From: Phocaeicola faecicola
GTDB taxonomy: Bacteria; Bacteroidota; Bacteroidia; Bacteroidales; Bacteroidaceae
Length of the DNA: 64,000 nt
Direction: 5' to 3'
Assembly: GCF_013618865.1 (NCBI RefSeq)
Contig: NZ_JABSOE010000005.1
Coordinates: 1-64,000 of the forward strand
The notes under the pieces are model-generated. The model did no database searches. It was not told the DNA's origin and saw nothing but the letters and a program-made list of their open reading frames with translations. Numbering within the stretch: position 1 is the stretch's first letter; each line of letters starts with the position of its first letter. Of the stretch, positions 62,079 through 64,000 are shown piece by piece. The translations under genes and the position numbers were made by a program.

Positions 62079-63113
62079 ATGAAAAAAAGAATCTTAGTTA
62101 CAGGTGGAACCGGATACATCGGTTCACATACCGTAGTGGAACTTCAGAACAACGGGTATGAAGTGATTATTGTAGATAACTTGTCGAATTCCCGCGCTGA
62201 AGTGGTAGACAGCATCGAGCAGATTACAGGCATCCGCCCGGCTTTCGAAAAGGTGGATTGTCTGGATTATGAAGGTATGGATGCGGTGTTTGCTAAATAT
62301 CCGGGTATCCAGGGTGTGATTCATTTTGCGGCAAGCAAGGCTGTAGGAGAATCGGTAGAAAAACCATTGAAATATTACCGTAATAATCTGGTTTCGCTGA
62401 TCAACCTGTTGGAACTGATGCCGAAGCACAATGTACAGGGCATTATTTTCTCTTCTTCTTGTACGGTATACGGACAGCCGGATGTATTGCCGGTAACCGA
62501 AGCGGCTCCGATCAAGAAGGCAGAATCTCCTTATGGAAATACCAAGCAGGTGAACGAAGAAATCATCCGTGATACAGTGGCTTCAGGTGCTCCGATCCGT
62601 GCGATCCTGTTGCGTTACTTCAATCCGATCGGTGCGCATCCAAGTGCATTGATTGGTGAGTTGCCAAACGGTGTTCCGCAGAACCTGATTCCTTACCTGA
62701 CACAGACAGCGATGGGAATCCGTGAAAAACTGAGCGTATTCGGTGACGATTATGATACACCTGACGGTTCTTGTATCCGCGACTATATTTATGTAGTCGA
62801 CCTGGCAAAGGCACACGTAATTGCCATGAACCGTATTCTGGAAAACAAGCAGAAGGAAAACGTGGAAGTATTCAACGTGGGTACCGGACGCGGACTTTCT
62901 GTACTGGAACTGATTCATGCATTCGAATCGGCTACCGGAGTGAAACTGAACTATCAGATCGTAGGCCGTCGTGCCGGTGATATCGTGAAGGTATGGGCCG
63001 ATCCTTCTTACGCAAACAACGAGCTGGGATGGAAGGCTGAAGCGACTATCGAAGACACTTTGCGGTCTGCATGGAACTGGCAGGTTCACCTTCGTGAGAC
63101 CGGAGTGCAATAA
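62079..63113 (+). CDS. galE: UDP-glucose 4-epimerase
   Basis: A 344-residue short-chain dehydrogenase-type epimerase interconverting UDP-glucose and UDP-galactose. The NAD+ fold starts ILVTGGTGYIGSHTVVELQN. The catalytic Ser-x-Tyr-x3-Lys is in FSSSCTVYGQPDV and SPYGNTKQVNEE. NPIGAHPSALIGE, DGSCIRDYIYVVDLAKAH and NVGTGRGLSVLELIHAFE are GalE signatures. Full length. It has its own promoter; a strong terminator is 190 bp downstream. Confidence 0.95.
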   Translation: MKKRILVTGGTGYIGSHTVVELQNNGYEVIIVDNLSNSRAEVVDSIEQITGIRPAFEKVDCLDYEGMDAVFAKYPGIQGVIHFAASKAVGESVEKPLKYYRNNLVSLINLLELMPKHNVQGIIFSSSCTVYGQPDVLPVTEAAPIKKAESPYGNTKQVNEEIIRDTVASGAPIRAILLRYFNPIGAHPSALIGELPNGVPQNLIPYLTQTAMGIREKLSVFGDDYDTPDGSCIRDYIYVVDLAKAHVIAMNRILENKQKENVEVFNVGTGRGLSVLELIHAFESATGVKLNYQIVGRRAGDIVKVWADPSYANNELGWKAEATIEDTLRSAWNWQVHLRETGVQ

Positions 63114-63304
63114 AATTTGATTTTTTCAAAAAAAAAATAGCATAAACTACGAACAATTTTACACCTTCAGGTGTTATTATTTCAAAGGTGAGCCTCTTGC
63201 ACGCTTTGGATATGTGAATATCGGAAGAGTGTACCGTTCATTCGGAAAAGATGCTCATTATATAGTAGTTTTGTCGTGTTTTATTTTGTGTTTGTGTTGT
63301 GATT
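63114..63304. other. Intergenic stretch, possible short transcript
   Basis: No gene is seen. A short hairpin ACACC-TTCA-GGTGT lies at 63161-63174. A -7-like TAGTTTTG (63266-63273) precedes the terminator at 63305, so a transcript of ~40-50 nt could arise. No fluoride or other riboswitch consensus is visible. Confidence 0.3.
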
Positions 63305-63328
63305 GTTCCTCGGCGTGAGCCGGGGAAC
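63305..63328 (+). terminator. Strong intrinsic terminator
   Basis: GTTCCTCGGC (63305-63314) pairs with GCCGGGGAAC (63319-63328), loop GTGA, then ATTTTTTTT. It could end galE read-through or a short transcript. Confidence 0.85.
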
Positions 63329-63370
63329 ATTTTTTTTATCCCCGTGCTTCCGCTAAAAGAGTTTAAACTC

Positions 63371-63402
63371 TTTGTCTGTTTTCCCGAATAGTAGTACTTT
63401 TG
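63371..63402 (+). promoter_or_regulatory. Promoter of the CLC gene
   Basis: TTTG (63371-63374) and TACTTTTG (63395-63402) are 20 bp apart; the ATG follows 28 bp later. Confidence 0.65.
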
Positions 63403-63430
63403 CGGTCGTTTTCAGGATGAATAAGGTATT

Positions 63431-64000
63431 ATGAACAGAAAGAGTTGGTTAAAGATTGAACAGTTTCCCTTATTGGTGTATTTGGTGAAGTGGCTATGCC
63501 TTTCGGTAGTGGCCGGAGTATGTATCGGCAGTGCCTCGGCCTTGTTGCTGGTATCGCTGAGCTGGGCTACGGATTTCCGTGAGAGTCACTTGTGGATGAT
63601 TGCCCTGCTTCCGCTGGCGGGCTTGCTGATTGGAACAATGTATCATTACTGGGCGGGTACGGCTGCCCGTGGAAATAACTTCCTGATCGAGGAGATACGT
63701 TCTCCGAAGGATATCATTCCGTTCCGTATGGCGCCCCTGGTGTATGTGGGTACTGTCCTTACGCACCTGTTCGGAGGATCGGCCGGACGGGAAGGAACGG
63801 GGGTACAGATGGGTGGAGCCATTGCCGACCGCTTTTCCCAGCTTTTTCACCTGCACAAGCGCGACCACCGGGTGATGGTACTGATCGGTATCAGTGCAGG
63901 TTTCGCCTCGGTCTTCGGTACTCCGCTGGCCGGTGCCGTATTCGGCCTGGAAGTCATTGTCATCGGAAGGATGCGTTACGAGGCCATTCTGCCGGCTTTT
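63431..64000 (+). CDS. CLC-type anion channel/antiporter (partial)
   Basis: 190 codons are visible and the gene runs off the right edge. It starts MNRKSWLKIEQFPLLVYLVK with several membrane helices. The CLC filter region is GGSAGREGTGVQMGGAIADR, with the gating Glu present. The canonical sequence is GREGP; Thr replaces Pro here, a form I associate with fluoride-exporting CLC-F proteins, but the diagnostic central Ser/Met position needs a careful alignment. A further GVSAGF-type helix (IGISAGFASVFGTPLAGAVF GLEV) supports the family. Function as a chloride or fluoride transporter is open. Confidence 0.85.
   Translation, partial: MNRKSWLKIEQFPLLVYLVKWLCLSVVAGVCIGSASALLLVSLSWATDFRESHLWMIALLPLAGLLIGTMYHYWAGTAARGNNFLIEEIRSPKDIIPFRMAPLVYVGTVLTHLFGGSAGREGTGVQMGGAIADRFSQLFHLHKRDHRVMVLIGISAGFASVFGTPLAGAVFGLEVIVIGRMRYEAILPAF

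Noticed and set aside
63114-63430. Fluoride riboswitch upstream of the CLC gene
   Set aside because: No crcB-motif consensus could be seen; only an ordinary terminator and a standard promoter.
1-64000. CRISPR arrays or rRNA operons
   Set aside because: No regularly spaced repeats and no rRNA sequence were seen; the only RNA gene recognised is tRNA-Thr.

Overview
The window looks like a chromosome segment of a gut Bacteroidales (Bacteroides/Phocaeicola type). The grounds are two SusC/SusD pairs, promoters of the Bacteroidetes form TAnnTTTG (several with an upstream TTTG or TTG), a menaquinone operon, an rnf operon preceded by an RseC-like gene, a GH18/GH20 glycan repertoire, and fermentative aspA/C4-dicarboxylate antiporter genes. 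The first ~9 kb is visibly more A+T-rich than the rest and starts inside a transposase, so it reads as an accessory island.

1-8.9 kb: a peptide secretion locus. Nine very short genes, one carrying an in-frame stop, encode peptides with a short leader ending in Gly-Gly. They flank a CPBP-family membrane protease/immunity-like protein, an HlyD-type membrane fusion protein, a C39-peptidase ABC transporter and a TolC-like outer membrane channel. Four promoters here (two for peptides, one for hlyD-ABC, one for tolC) share an exact architecture: three direct repeats of TAAC spaced 11 bp, then exactly 22 bp to a TAnnTTTG box, with no normal -33 element. This defines a small co-regulated regulon visible from sequence alone and is the main find.

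9-18.8 kb: a 58-residue membrane peptide, a GNAT-like protein, a Na+/H+ antiporter and a compact minus-strand menaquinone operon (hotdog thioesterase, menF, menD, menB, menC, menE). 18.8-23 kb: a ROK regulator divergent from nagB, then a fusion of a catalytically degenerate NagB domain with a PIG-L deacetylase. 23-26.5 kb: rlmH, a Fur-family regulator, nadC, a DUF4923-like secreted protein, a perfect 24-bp hairpin and tRNA-Thr(CGT). 27-35 kb: an amidophosphoribosyltransferase-like gene with a structured leader, carA, carB and aspA, followed by a convergent C4-dicarboxylate transporter gene. 36.6 kb: an HU-like DNA-binding protein with a C-terminal helix-turn-helix.

38-55 kb: two outer-membrane uptake loci facing each other. 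The plus-strand locus (SusC, SusD, GH18, DUF1735-LamG lipoprotein) suggests capture of GlcNAc-containing glycans such as N-glycans. The minus-strand locus (zinc metalloprotease, SusC, SusD) suggests peptide capture. A GH20 hexosaminidase follows. 55.6-64 kb: an ECF-like sigma factor with a long leader, an RseC-like gene, rnfBCDGEA, galE, and the start of a CLC-type anion transporter cut by the window end.
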